NCBI GenBank assembly: GCA_049840795.1
Contig: JASGJK010000007.1
Location: forward strand, 9,658 to 73,657
Origin: UPXZ01 sp049840795
GTDB taxonomy: Bacteria > Bacteroidota > Bacteroidia > Bacteroidales > Paludibacteraceae
Length of the DNA stretch: 64,000 nt
Reading direction: 5' to 3'
Shown here: positions 46,992-56,399 of the stretch, piece after piece
Layout: the number at the start of each line of letters is the position of its first letter
Position numbering within the stretch: position 1 is the stretch's first letter
Program-made: the position numbers and the translations under genes
Notes under the pieces: generated by a model
The model's input: the letters and a program-made list of their open reading frames with translations, nothing else
The model's database searches: none
Told to the model about the DNA's origin: nothing

Positions 46992-48352
46992 ATGCTCAAC
47001 TACTTTCCTAAATATTTTACCAACAAAGCTATTGCGTTATATATTATCGCATTAGTTGCTGTATCCGTTGTCTATTTACAGTTTTCAATGTCGTGGTATA
47101 TTTTCTTAATTGGCGCCGTACAAGTAATAGGCTTTTTTTATACAGCTAACTATTTAACAAAAAAATGGTCTAATTTATCATCAAAAACATATACTAATAA
47201 GCTTTTTTATAATAGTCTTATCATTCGTATTGTGTGGACTGTTTTTAGCTATTTTTTATATATCAGCTTAACCGGCATACCATTTGAATACAGTGCTGGT
47301 GATTCTCTATACTATCATTCTACTGCCGTCAGCATCTCACAAGAAGGATTTAGTTCACTTCATAGTATATTCGTAGATATTGGTATCTCTGATACAGGTT
47401 ATAGCACGTACTTAAGTGCGATTTATATGATTTTCGGGTCTGACAATATTATTATTCCCAGATTATTAAAGGCTGTATGGGGAGCCTGGACGGCTGTTCT
47501 TGTTTACAAAATAGCAACGAGAAATTTTGGAGAAACGACCGGAAAGATTGCCGGGATATTAACTATGTTGATGCCTAATTTAATTTTTTATTGCGGGTTA
47601 CACTTAAAAGAGGTTGAGATGCTTTTTTTGGCAACTGCATTTATTGAACGTACCGACTTGCAATTACGATCAAAAAAAAATAAACATTACCAATGTTGCA
47701 ATATCTATTTTATTGGTAGTAATTATGTTTACTTTTAGAACAGCATTAGGTCTGACAGCACATATTGCTTTGGTCACAACCTTAGTGGTTTTTCTTCTCA
47801 AAAATATCTCGGATTTGGACAACGCTTTATCTTGGGGCTTTGGGTTGCTGTTGCTATCGCTTTTTTTATGGGAGGAAAAATATCTTCCGAAGTAGAGCAG
47901 CTATGGGAAGAATAAAAGTAGAAATCAGAAAGGTTCAATGGAATGGCGTGTGACGCGTGTAGATGGAAATAAATACGCAGTAAAGTACATTTTACGGCAA
48001 TTTTTGCACCGGCAATTTTTATAATTCCAGTGCGAACAATGGTCAATATACAAACGCAAATTAACCAACAGTTAATTAATGGGGGTAATTTGATAAATAG
48101 ATTTTGGCTTTTTTTGTTTTTGTTGCATTTATTTGGATAATAAGAAATAAAAAATGGCGTGACTTTCACTGATTGGAGCTTTTTTGCTCGGATGGTTAGC
48201 GGTAATAGCGACGAGTGCATTTGCACAGTCCGAGCGATTTCATCAACCGGCATTACCTTTTTTTCTTATATTTGCCGCATTTGGAATAACTAAGTTAACG
48301 AACAAGGCAAAACCGATTTATTTAGCTTATTTAGTAGTGCTGTTTTTATAAT
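46992..48352 (+). pseudogene. Multi-spanning membrane glycosyltransferase/polymerase-like gene, degraded
   Basis: The first 230 codons are intact and hydrophobic, with a periplasmic loop FEYSAGDSLYYHSTAVSISQ and IPRLLKAVWGAWTAVLVYKI, as in GT39/PMT-like GT-C proteins. Then the A run at about 47673-47682 shifts the frame (continuing NITNVAISILLVVIMFTFRT and LGLTAHIALVTTLVVFLL), further shifts follow after 47890, and typical terminal helices (LIGAFLLGWLAVIATSAFAQ, FHQPALPFFLIFAAFGI) are recognisable to about 48350. Several indels and in-frame stops: non-functional as it stands. Original role was a periplasmic sugar transferase or O-unit polymerase. Confidence 0.65.
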
Positions 48353-48432
48353 AACAGCCGGAACTGGTTTAGGTTGGCAGGAAGAGGAATAGGGTGTAAA
48401 GGTAATATATAAAGGTGTAAACCAGACTGTGC

Positions 48433-48470
48433 AAACAAATACTAAACGCTAAACAATCACTAATCACTAA
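48433..48470. repeat. Hybrid repeat: AAACGCTAAAC plus ACTAATCACTAATCACT
   Basis: It combines motifs of the family E arms (18.7 kb) and the family F arms (52.5 kb) in one 38-base stretch, just before a degraded glycosyltransferase gene. No second arm or ORF is present. Confidence 0.55.
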
Positions 48471-48471
48471 A

Positions 48472-49402
48472 ATGAAATTATTAATTGTCTGTAGTAAAAA
48501 TTCAGGTAAACCGCTCTGTTTATTACCGAACAGGTAGAGGGATTAAACACACGCGGAGTGGAAACAGCCTATTTTACTATTGAACAAAAAGGATGGAAAG
48601 GATACTTGAGAAGTGAAAATTATTGATTGAAAAAATAAGACAATTTCGCCCTGATATTATTCACGTCTCATTACGGAATGTCCGGATTATTAGCCAATCT
48701 ACAATGTGAAGATTCCGGTAGTAACAAGTTATCCAACGGTAGCGATATAAATGATAACAAAGCATTCAGGTTTTCTAAGATAAGTATTTTTTTTATCGAA
48801 ATACAATTTTTTGTGTCCGAAAAAAACATTCGGAAAGCAAAAAAGTAAAGCAGAACTATTCGTTGATTCCGTGTGATATCGACAGTGAGTTGTTTTACCC
48901 ACAATCGGAATTGAGTGTCGTGTAAAATTTGAAATTAAATAATTTTATATAAAATACGTACTCTTTGCAGGTGCGTTTAATAATGCTGTAAAAAACCCGA
49001 TATTAGCCCAAAAAGCGGTAGAGGAATTAAACAATGTAACATTATTGGAACTTAAAGAATATGGCGAGAGAAGAAGTGGCAACACTAATGAATGCGGTAG
49101 ATGTTTGTCTGATGACCAGTTTTACCGAAGGTTCGCCACAATTTATAAAAGAAGCCATGTGTTGTAATTGTCCTATTGTGTCGGTTGAAGTTGGTGATGT
49201 AAAAGATGTAATAGGCGAAACAGAAGGTTGTTATGTATGTAAAACTTATACAGTTGAAGAAATAGTGAAAAAGTTAAAACAGGCAATACAATTCAATAAA
49301 AAAACAGATGGGAGAGATCGAATCGAAGAATTAGATTTAGATATTAAAAGTGTAACAAACAAAGTAATACATATTTATCAAAGCATTTTAGAGAAGAAAT
49401 GA
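48472..49402 (+). pseudogene. GT4 family glycosyltransferase, multiply broken
   Basis: MKLLIVCSKNSGK begins a normal GT-B N-terminus; it leaves frame after a few codons, and homologous pieces follow in different frames: EQVEGLNTRGVETAYFTIEQ, EKIRQFRPDIIH, SHYGMSGLLAN, VVTSYHGSDIN-like sequence, then a gap with stops and finally an intact donor half from 49061 (REEVATLMNAVDVCLMTSFT, EGSPQFIKEAMCCNCPIVS with the E-x7-E motif). At least four shifts or stops. A relic, or a stretch of poor sequence quality; some segments are missing outright, which favours decay. Confidence 0.75.
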
Positions 49403-49949
49403 AAAAAATATATCTCATCTCATATTATGGTTTTGCACGGTTTTTACCCAAATCTACAACGCCTGTTTTGGGTAGTATATCCAAGTAATTCGCTTTTTAC
49501 TATGTAAAAAGATATTTGTTACTTGCGGTGCTAAACTCAATGTAGAGCAAGGTGCTTATTTTGGAAACGGTAAGGATATTAGAGTGGGAGATAATGTGGG
49601 ATTTGGTAAAAATTTCAAGACTCTAAATCGTATAATGACGGTAGAAGGTGAATTAATGATGGGTGAAGATGTCTTATTTTTGGGAGGAGGTCATAATTTT
49701 GATAATTTAGATATACCGATGGGCAAACAAGGAAATCTTGACAAGACACCATTAATAATTGAAAGAGATGTATGGATTGGTGCGCGAGTGATCATACTGC
49801 CTGGTTGCAAAAAAATCGGAAAAGGTGTAATTATTGGTGCCGGTGCTGTGGTAACAAAAGATATACCTGATTATGCCATTGTTGGTGGTAACCCGGCAAG
49901 AGTAATTAAAATGAGGAATACAGAAGTTGTTCACGTTTTGAAATGTTGA
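49399..49949 (+). CDS. Hexapeptide acetyltransferase (WcaF/maltose O-acetyltransferase type, one frameshift)
   Basis: 183 residues when one base is restored near 49486-49489: MKKIYLISYYGFARFLPKST is joined to IRFLLCKKIFVTCGAKLNVE and the left-handed helix FGNGKDIRVGDNVGFGKNFK, then EDVLFLGGGHNFDNLDIPMG, DVWIGARVIILPGCKKIGKG, DYAIVGGNPARVIK. This full-length pattern is a common O-acetyltransferase of Bacteroidales polysaccharide clusters. In the raw sequence the first 29 codons end at a TAA and the helix lies in another frame. Confidence 0.78.
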
Positions 49950-49983
49950 AATTATATAAACCTTTAGGTGGAAAGAAATAGTT

Positions 49984-50990
49984 ATGTTTAAGATTACTTG
50001 GAATAGTGACATCGATAAAAATGCTTGGCGCTCATTATTGGATGAATCGCCCACAGCATCGTATTTTCAGACTCCTGAATGTTATCTTTTTTATGAAAAG
50101 TTACATTTTATGAAACCTTTTGCCATTGCTATTGCAAAAGATAACGATAGACTTAAAGCTTTGATATGCGGCTATATTATAGCTGATGGTGGTAAGATTA
50201 AAAAATATATGAGTCGAAGATCCATAATACCCGGAGGAGCTCTTATTGCAAATGATTGCACAGATGAAGAACTAAATTATCTATTAACAAAACTTTCTGA
50301 TAAGTTAAAATCAGAAGCAATATACACGGAACTTAGGAATTATTTTGATTATAGTAATAAAAATGAAGTTTTCAAACGTTGTGGATATGATTATCATCCA
50401 CATTTAAATTTTCACGTGGCAACCGAAAACGTCGAAATGGCGTTAAAATGCTTAAGCTCTACAAAACGTAGAGATGTGAAAACGTCACTCAAAGAGGTGC
50501 GTGTATTATTACAGAACCAAATAAAAAAGAATTATCTGAATTTTATGAAATACTCTCAGATTTATATCACACTAAAATAAAGACACCGCTTTTCCCTTAT
50601 GAGTTTTTTAATATCTTTATTGATTCAAACAATCATCATCATTTGTTTCTTGTGAAATATCAAGATAAAGTGATAGGAGGGAGCTTATGTGTTTCGTATA
50701 TGAATGAGATTTTATACGAATGGTTTGTATGCGGTCTTGATGGCAGATACAAAAATAGATATCCGTCCACATTAGCTACTTGGGCAGCCATTGAATACGC
50801 TGCTTCAAATGGATTTAATTACTTTGATATGATGGGAGCCGGAAAACCCGACGAAGGGTATGGAGTAAGAAATTTTAAAGCTAAATTTGGAGGCGAATTA
50901 GTTGAACACGGGAGATTTATCCGAGTCAATAAACCTATTTTATATTATATAGGCAAAAAAGCGGTTTCTTACCTTAAAAAGAAAAAGTAA
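49984..50990 (+). CDS. FemAB-like GNAT acyltransferase (one frameshift)
   Basis: 335 residues after adding one G near 50495-50499. First half: two-lobed GNAT start with SPTASYFQTPECYLFYEKLH and KRRDVKTSLKE; second half resumes ITEPNKKELSEFYEILSDLY, FLVKYQDKVIGGSLCVSYMN, and the FemAB/XrtA-type FDMMGAGKPDEGYGVRNFKA, FGGELVEHGRF. Relatives add amino acids to peptidoglycan or modify surface polysaccharides; in this cluster an amino-acyl or acyl decoration of the glycan is likely. Confidence 0.75.
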
Positions 50991-51017
50991 AACACTTTGT
51001 AAATAATTTAGCGCACA

Positions 51018-52103
51018 ATGAATATTTTGATAGATATTGCTCATCCTGCACACGTTCACTTAACCCGCAATGCTTACTTTGAACTTACCAAGCGGGGTCA
51101 TAAGGTAATAGTTACGGTAAAAGATATACCTTCAGCTATTGATTTGTTGAATAAGTACAATATCGCTTTTATACATCTTGGAGGCAAAAGCGATAGTTTG
51201 ATTGGTAAAGCGTTGCTTCAGTTGAAATTCAACTACAAACTATGGAAAATTGTGAAGAAGCATAAAATAGATATTGGATTTGGCTCTTCGCTCACGATTG
51301 CGCAATTATCAAAATATACTAAAATTCAATCAATTATTTTGGATGATGACGATGATGAGGTGGAACCACTCTTTGTGAAATACGCGCATCCGGCTGCAAA
51401 TGTAATACTGAGCCCGGTATGCACGAAACGCGCAACAAAGAAGATGATTGGATATGCTGGATATCACGAATTAGCTTATCTGTATCCCAATCGTTTTTCC
51501 CCCGACGAAAATGTATTGCTCGAAGCAGGAATAATTCCGGGAGAACGTTTTTTTATTTTAAGATTTAATGCTTTCAAAGCACATCATGATGTAGGAGTTC
51601 AGGGATTATCCATCGAAAACAAACGTCGTCTTATCAGTATGTTGGAACAAAAAGGAAAGGTTTTTATCACAACGGAACGAAACATTGATGATGAATTCAA
51701 AAAATACCAATTGCTTGTACCTTCCCACAAAATACATTCGTTGCTCTATTACGCTACGATGTTAGTGGGTGATAGTCAAACAATGACTTCTGAAGCAGCC
51801 GTACTCGGTACACCGGCTATTCGATGCAATACGTTTGTGGGACGAATTTCTTATCTTGAAGAAGAAGAACACACTTACAATCTAACGTACGGGTTCTGTC
51901 CAAATGATGCGGAAAAAATGTTTCAAAAAATAGAAAAATTGCTATATATGCCCGATTTGAAATCAGTTTGGCAGGAAAAAAGAAAAAAAATGCTTGAAGA
52001 GAAGATAGATGTGACTACTTTTTTTGTCTGGTTGATTGAAAACTACCCCCAAAGCGCCAAAATTATGCGTGAAAATCCTGATTTTCAGTACAATTTTCAG
52101 TGA
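51018..52103 (+). CDS. DUF354 family glycosyltransferase-like protein
   Basis: Intact 361-residue GT-B-like protein: MNILIDIAHPAHVHLTRNAY, FGSSLTIAQLSKYTKI, EAGIIPGERFFILRFNAFKA, GDSQTMTSEAAVLGTPAIRC (nucleotide-sugar side, similar to the UDP-GlcNAc 2-epimerase/MurG fold). DUF354 genes occur in many O-antigen loci, often near wecB as here. Its TGA stop lies inside the left arm of repeat family F. Confidence 0.8.
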   Translation: MNILIDIAHPAHVHLTRNAYFELTKRGHKVIVTVKDIPSAIDLLNKYNIAFIHLGGKSDSLIGKALLQLKFNYKLWKIVKKHKIDIGFGSSLTIAQLSKYTKIQSIILDDDDDEVEPLFVKYAHPAANVILSPVCTKRATKKMIGYAGYHELAYLYPNRFSPDENVLLEAGIIPGERFFILRFNAFKAHHDVGVQGLSIENKRRLISMLEQKGKVFITTERNIDDEFKKYQLLVPSHKIHSLLYYATMLVGDSQTMTSEAAVLGTPAIRCNTFVGRISYLEEEEHTYNLTYGFCPNDAEKMFQKIEKLLYMPDLKSVWQEKRKKMLEEKIDVTTFFVWLIENYPQSAKIMRENPDFQYNFQ

Positions 52104-52116
52104 TTAGTGATTAATT
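52098..52116. repeat. Left inverted arm (family F) of the second four-helix-bundle element
   Basis: CAGTGATTAGTGATTAATT, complementary to ACTAATCACTAATAGTTAAT of the right arm. It overlaps the DUF354 stop codon. Confidence 0.65.
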
Positions 52117-52479
52117 ATGAAAACATCTGTGTTATATGATAAGAGCTTTGATTTTGCTATCAGAATAGTAAATTTATACAAATATCTATCGGATGTGAAA
52201 AGTGAAAAAGTTATATCCAAACAATTATTGAGAAGTGGAACTGCAATCGGAACATTGATTAGTGAAGGTAAATATGCGGAAAGCTAGGTTGATTTCGTAC
52301 ATAAATATGGTATAGCGCAAAAAGAGTGCAGCGAAACGGAATATTGGATCACATTGTTATATAAAACATTTTTTTTGTCTGACAATGAATTTAATAGTTT
52401 AATAGCAGATAATATGGAATTAATGAAGTTATTAACATCCAGTATTTTAACAGCAAAGAAATCAATTAACAAAATATAA
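52117..52479 (+). pseudogene. S23-type four-helix-bundle protein with one in-frame TAG
   Basis: 120 codons in a single frame: LYDKSFDFAIRIVNLYKYLS, QLLRSGTAIGTLISEGKYAE, then TAG (52285-52287) where relatives have an ordinary residue, and the same frame continues VDFVHKYGIAQKECSETEYW, LLYKTFFLSDNEFNSLIADN, SILTAKKSINKI, stop TAA 52477-52479. One substitution explains the break. Same family as 18346-18715 but with a distant sequence and different flanking arms. Confidence 0.8.
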
Positions 52480-52483
52480 ACGA

Positions 52484-52545
52484 TCAACGATAAGTGATTA
52501 ACGATATACACTAATCACTAATAGTTAATCACTAACCACTATTTA
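52484..52545. repeat. Right inverted arm (family F) of the second four-helix-bundle element
   Basis: AAGTGATTAACGATA followed by CACTAATCACTAATAGTTAA and TCACTAACCACT. It ends 4 bases before wecB. Confidence 0.65.
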
Positions 52546-52549
52546 GATA

Positions 52550-53665
52550 ATGAAACTCATTCTCGTAGCCGGTGCCCGACCTAATTTTATGAAAATTGCT
52601 CCGTTGATGCACGTATTAAAGAGCAATAAAAATATCACTCCTATACTTGTCCACACAGGGCAGCATTATGATGTGAAAATGTCGGGGCAATTTTTTGAAG
52701 AACTAAATATCCCCGCTCCAAATATTAATTTAGAAGTAGGTTCAGCCAGCCATGCAGTGCAAACTGCCCGTATTATGGAAGGTTTCGAGAAGGTATGCAC
52801 GGACGAGAAGCCGGATTATGTTTTAGTGGTTGGTGACGTAAATAGTACGGCAGCTTGTACATTGGTGGCGGCGAAATTAGGCATTAAAACCATCCATTAC
52901 GAAGCAGGTTTACGCAGTAACGACCGCACCATGCCCGAAGAGATTAATCGTTTGGTAACCGATGCCATTTGTGATATTTTTATTACCACCAGTAAAGATG
53001 CCGATGAAAATCTGCTGAAAGAGAATATCCCCGCTGAAAAAATATATATGCTGGGCAATCTGATGATCGATTCGCTTGTGGAGCAACTTCCGAAAGCTAA
53101 AGTCACACCTTTAGAGTTTCAGTTGTTAAACAGAAACAAGACCATTAAAATAGGAGAGGATTTTGCTTGGAAAAAATACGGCGTACTCACTTTTCACCGA
53201 CCAAGTAACGTGGATGAAAAAGAATCATTAAGTAAGTTGGTCAATATCTGGGGTAAAATTTCGGAGAAAGTTCCGTTAATATTTCCGGTACATCCGCGTA
53301 CGTATAAAAACATTCAACTTTTTGGACTTCAAAGTGAAATAGATACTTATCCAAATCTTTTTTTTATCGAGCCATTGGGGTATTTACAGTTTATTCATTT
53401 GGTAAGTAATGCGATGTTTACGCTTACTGATTCGGGAGGGATTCAGGAAGAAACAACCTATTTGAATATTCCTTGTCTGACGGTACGTCCCAATACCGAA
53501 CGTCCGGTGACCGTTTGGGAAGGGAGCAATACGTTGATTAAAACAGACGATATTCTTCAGGAAGTAGAGCTGATTTTAGCCGGAAAAGGGAAATCGGGAC
53601 ATACACCCAAGTTTTGGGATGGGGAAACCGCCAAAAGAATGGTGGAGTTGTTTGAAAAACTGTAA
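52550..53665 (+). CDS. wecB: UDP-N-acetylglucosamine 2-epimerase, non-hydrolysing
   Basis: Intact 371-residue enzyme that makes UDP-ManNAc for the polysaccharide. LVAGARPNFMKIAPLMHVLK, VHTGQHYDVKMSGQFFEEL, VVGDVNSTAACTLVA, HYEAGLRSNDRTMPEEINR, GVLTFHRPSNVDEKESL, TDSGGIQEETTYLNIPCLTV: all catalytic and UDP-binding motifs are present. No UDP-ManNAc dehydrogenase (wecC) is visible in the window, so the product may be used as ManNAc or processed by enzymes encoded elsewhere. Confidence 0.93.
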   Translation: MKLILVAGARPNFMKIAPLMHVLKSNKNITPILVHTGQHYDVKMSGQFFEELNIPAPNINLEVGSASHAVQTARIMEGFEKVCTDEKPDYVLVVGDVNSTAACTLVAAKLGIKTIHYEAGLRSNDRTMPEEINRLVTDAICDIFITTSKDADENLLKENIPAEKIYMLGNLMIDSLVEQLPKAKVTPLEFQLLNRNKTIKIGEDFAWKKYGVLTFHRPSNVDEKESLSKLVNIWGKISEKVPLIFPVHPRTYKNIQLFGLQSEIDTYPNLFFIEPLGYLQFIHLVSNAMFTLTDSGGIQEETTYLNIPCLTVRPNTERPVTVWEGSNTLIKTDDILQEVELILAGKGKSGHTPKFWDGETAKRMVELFEKL

Positions 53666-53720
53666 AAAGAGCGTTTTATAATTGATTATTAATATAAGTA
53701 CTTATTTTTTAGAATAATAG

Positions 53721-54502
53721 ATGAAAGACTTTACATTGCAAATATATAAGGAACTTTTACATACGATTTTACAAAACGGGTATTCAACCTTAACCTTTGA
53801 GGAATACTGTAAGGAGAAACCGGATGGCAAATATATTTTGCTTCGTCACGATGTAGATTTACGACCCGATTTTTCGTTAGCAATGGCACAACTCGAAAAT
53901 CAATTAGGCATTAAATCAACCTATTATTTTCGTATTGTTCCCGAAAGTAATCAGCCGGCATACATTGAAGCTATCGTTGCATTAGGGCACGAAATTGGCT
54001 ATCATTATGAAGACTTGAATCTTGCAAAAGGTAATTTTGATATTGCATATACATACTATCAGAAAAACCTGAAATACTTTCGTACATTTTACCCTGTCTG
54101 TACCGTAGCGATGCACGGAAGTCCCGAGAGAAACACGATAACCGTGATTTGTGGAAAAAATACGATTATCATCATTTTAATATTATTGGCGAGCCTTATT
54201 TTGATTTTCTGAACAGAGAGGATGTGTTGTATTTTACCGATACCGGAAGAATGTGGGACGGTGATAAATACAATGTCAGAGACAAAGCTTTACAAACGTC
54301 GACTATTTCAGCGCAAACAAAATTACCGCGCATACATTCTACTTCCAATTTAATTCGATGGATAACAACTTCGGCAAATGAGCACCCGATTATGATTTCT
54401 ACTCATCCACAACGTTGGACAGATAGTTTCGTGCCTTGGTTAAAAGAAAAAATCGCCCAAACCCTCAAAAATCAGATAAAGGCGATGAAAAATAAGATGT
54501 AG
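53721..54502 (+). CDS. Polysaccharide deacetylase-like protein (one frameshift)
   Basis: About 260 residues. LLRHDVDLRPDFSLAMAQLE has the NodB-like H-D-V-D motif; LGHEIGYHYEDLN the second metal-site region; CTVAMHGSPERNT the third. The frame fails near 54134; adding one G gives RNTDNRDLWKKYDYHHFNII and continues to TDSFVPWLKEK. This type is frequent at the ends of Bacteroidales O-antigen loci; the substrate is unknown. Last gene of the cluster, converging with the outer-membrane barrel gene. Confidence 0.75.
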
Positions 54503-54507
54503 TTTGC

Positions 54508-56253
54508 TTAAAACGAGAATGTTATTCCGGCCATTATATTTATTCCCTGTACTTGGTAGCCGTAATAAGAGTCGTAATGCTTGTTGAGTAAGTTGTTTAA
54601 TTTGGCAAAGAATGACAGTTGCTCATTATAGAGGTATGAAGCTCCTAAATTTATATCCAATGCCGGGTTCATTTTTACTGCCCTATCATCCAATTTGGCG
54701 TATCTTCCATCTTGAAGAAACAATTCAGTGTATATATTTATATCATTCATTATTTGAGCATTAGCTCCAAAATCAATATCCCATATCGGCATCTGCCAAG
54801 CGTATTGCTGACCCTGCACATCCCAGTAATGATATGCCCCTTTTAAATCAACATTAATTTTGCTCTTATAATTATAGTCGGCTCTTAATCCTACCGTACT
54901 TTGCTTGGCATCGGCATAAATAATATCAAATCTGTTTTGGTAGATTGTTTTCAGATTTTGTTCCGACATGTTGTCACTTGTATATAGTCTGTTTATGAAG
55001 AAATATTGTTTGTTGATGATTTTATAATTACCAAACACGTCTAACAAAAAGTTATACACCGGTTTAAATTTAACGCCTGCAAATGCATTGATTGGGGTAT
55101 AAAGATCATTTAACCGAAGCGGAGAAGATAAATAACGATTTTCGTTGTACATTACACTCATTGTGCTTATACGAATATCTCCGGTAACTCCTCCATAGAG
55201 CGCTACATTTTCGGGTATAGCGTTCCATTGTACCTCTACGTCTGGCGAAGGGGTGAATGTTTGTCCCTGTCCTGAAACTCCCGTTTTAACGCTCAATCGT
55301 AAAAATCCAAAGTCGCCGACTATCTTATAATAAGGATTGATTTTTATAACCGAATATGTTTTGGGGAATGAAAAATTGGTCAGGTTATGTACACTGTATT
55401 GTAGATTATTTATTTCAATATTCATTCCTAATTTATCGTCATTAAACGGGACTTCAAACATCCCTTTTAATGTCAAATGGTTTTCGTTCATTTGCTCTTG
55501 TATTGACTGAAATACATTGTATTGTAAATCAATCAGATATTTTACATCGTCAGATTGTGGTAATGATTTGATGCCGACATTGATGTTGATCCGCCAATGT
55601 GTTTCATTTAGCGGGAAAGCCGAAAGCTCATACAGCGTGATAGGTGTTGTTTCTCCTTTTTTAGTATAAATTGCATCTCCGTAACGAGATGCGGCATCTG
55701 ACATAATAAATGGTGATGTAATACCATAAAATCGACCGTAGTAATTAAAATAATCGTGTGAAGTACTTAAACCGGTAAAAATATTGAAGTTATCAAAAAG
55801 ATGATCGTATTGTAAATTTGCAATGGTTTTGCTGTAAGTCTTATCGCCAAAAGCGCCTAAGTGACGAAGCGAAAAATCTAATCGGTTGTTTTCGTTTTTT
55901 ACAAGCGGATACCTAAAATCGCCGAGTGTATTAATCGGGTAACCAATTCCCAAACGTATGAGTCCCTTTCTTGTGTCGTTTTGCTTATGAACAAGCAATT
56001 CAGGATCAAGAGGATACAGCGTATAATTTGTATTTAGCGGAGTAGTGAAATCGGCATACACAGGTTGCGTTCTTTCTACTTGTGGTTCAATCTCTTTGGG
56101 AGTAGATATGATTTTACCGGCATCTTGTATGATGGGTTGAAACTCACGTTCGACGGTAACACTTCGGTTGACAACACTATCGGGTTTTTGAGCCGACAGT
56201 AAGGCTGCGGACGAACAAACCAAAACGGTGGTTATTACTAATCTGAATTTCAT
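54508..56253 (-). CDS. Outer-membrane beta-barrel protein (TonB-receptor-like)
   Basis: Intact, 581 residues: signal peptide (MKFRLVITTVLVCSSAALLS), a short periplasmic segment with VTVEREFQPIIQDAGKI, then alternating amphipathic strands with many aromatic girdle residues, ending in LNKHYDSYYGYQVQGINIMA and a C-terminal Phe, as in outer-membrane barrels. It lacks a full plug domain, so it is barrel-like rather than a complete TonB receptor. It forms a leftward pair with the large TPR gene just upstream, as in many Bacteroidales; the shared process is not known. Confidence 0.75.
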   Translation of the reverse strand: MKFRLVITTVLVCSSAALLSAQKPDSVVNRSVTVEREFQPIIQDAGKIISTPKEIEPQVERTQPVYADFTTPLNTNYTLYPLDPELLVHKQNDTRKGLIRLGIGYPINTLGDFRYPLVKNENNRLDFSLRHLGAFGDKTYSKTIANLQYDHLFDNFNIFTGLSTSHDYFNYYGRFYGITSPFIMSDAASRYGDAIYTKKGETTPITLYELSAFPLNETHWRININVGIKSLPQSDDVKYLIDLQYNVFQSIQEQMNENHLTLKGMFEVPFNDDKLGMNIEINNLQYSVHNLTNFSFPKTYSVIKINPYYKIVGDFGFLRLSVKTGVSGQGQTFTPSPDVEVQWNAIPENVALYGGVTGDIRISTMSVMYNENRYLSSPLRLNDLYTPINAFAGVKFKPVYNFLLDVFGNYKIINKQYFFINRLYTSDNMSEQNLKTIYQNRFDIIYADAKQSTVGLRADYNYKSKINVDLKGAYHYWDVQGQQYAWQMPIWDIDFGANAQIMNDINIYTELFLQDGRYAKLDDRAVKMNPALDINLGASYLYNEQLSFFAKLNNLLNKHYDSYYGYQVQGINIMAGITFSF

Positions 56254-56399
56254 CTGACTATTTTTTATTTAATTTGGACCTTTTACGAATGTTTATCAAA
56301 AAATGATAGAAAATTATTTATAGTATATTCGTACAGGTTGAATGTTTATTTTAATTAACTCAATAAATTTAATACTGGCAATGGCATTGTTGCATATCT

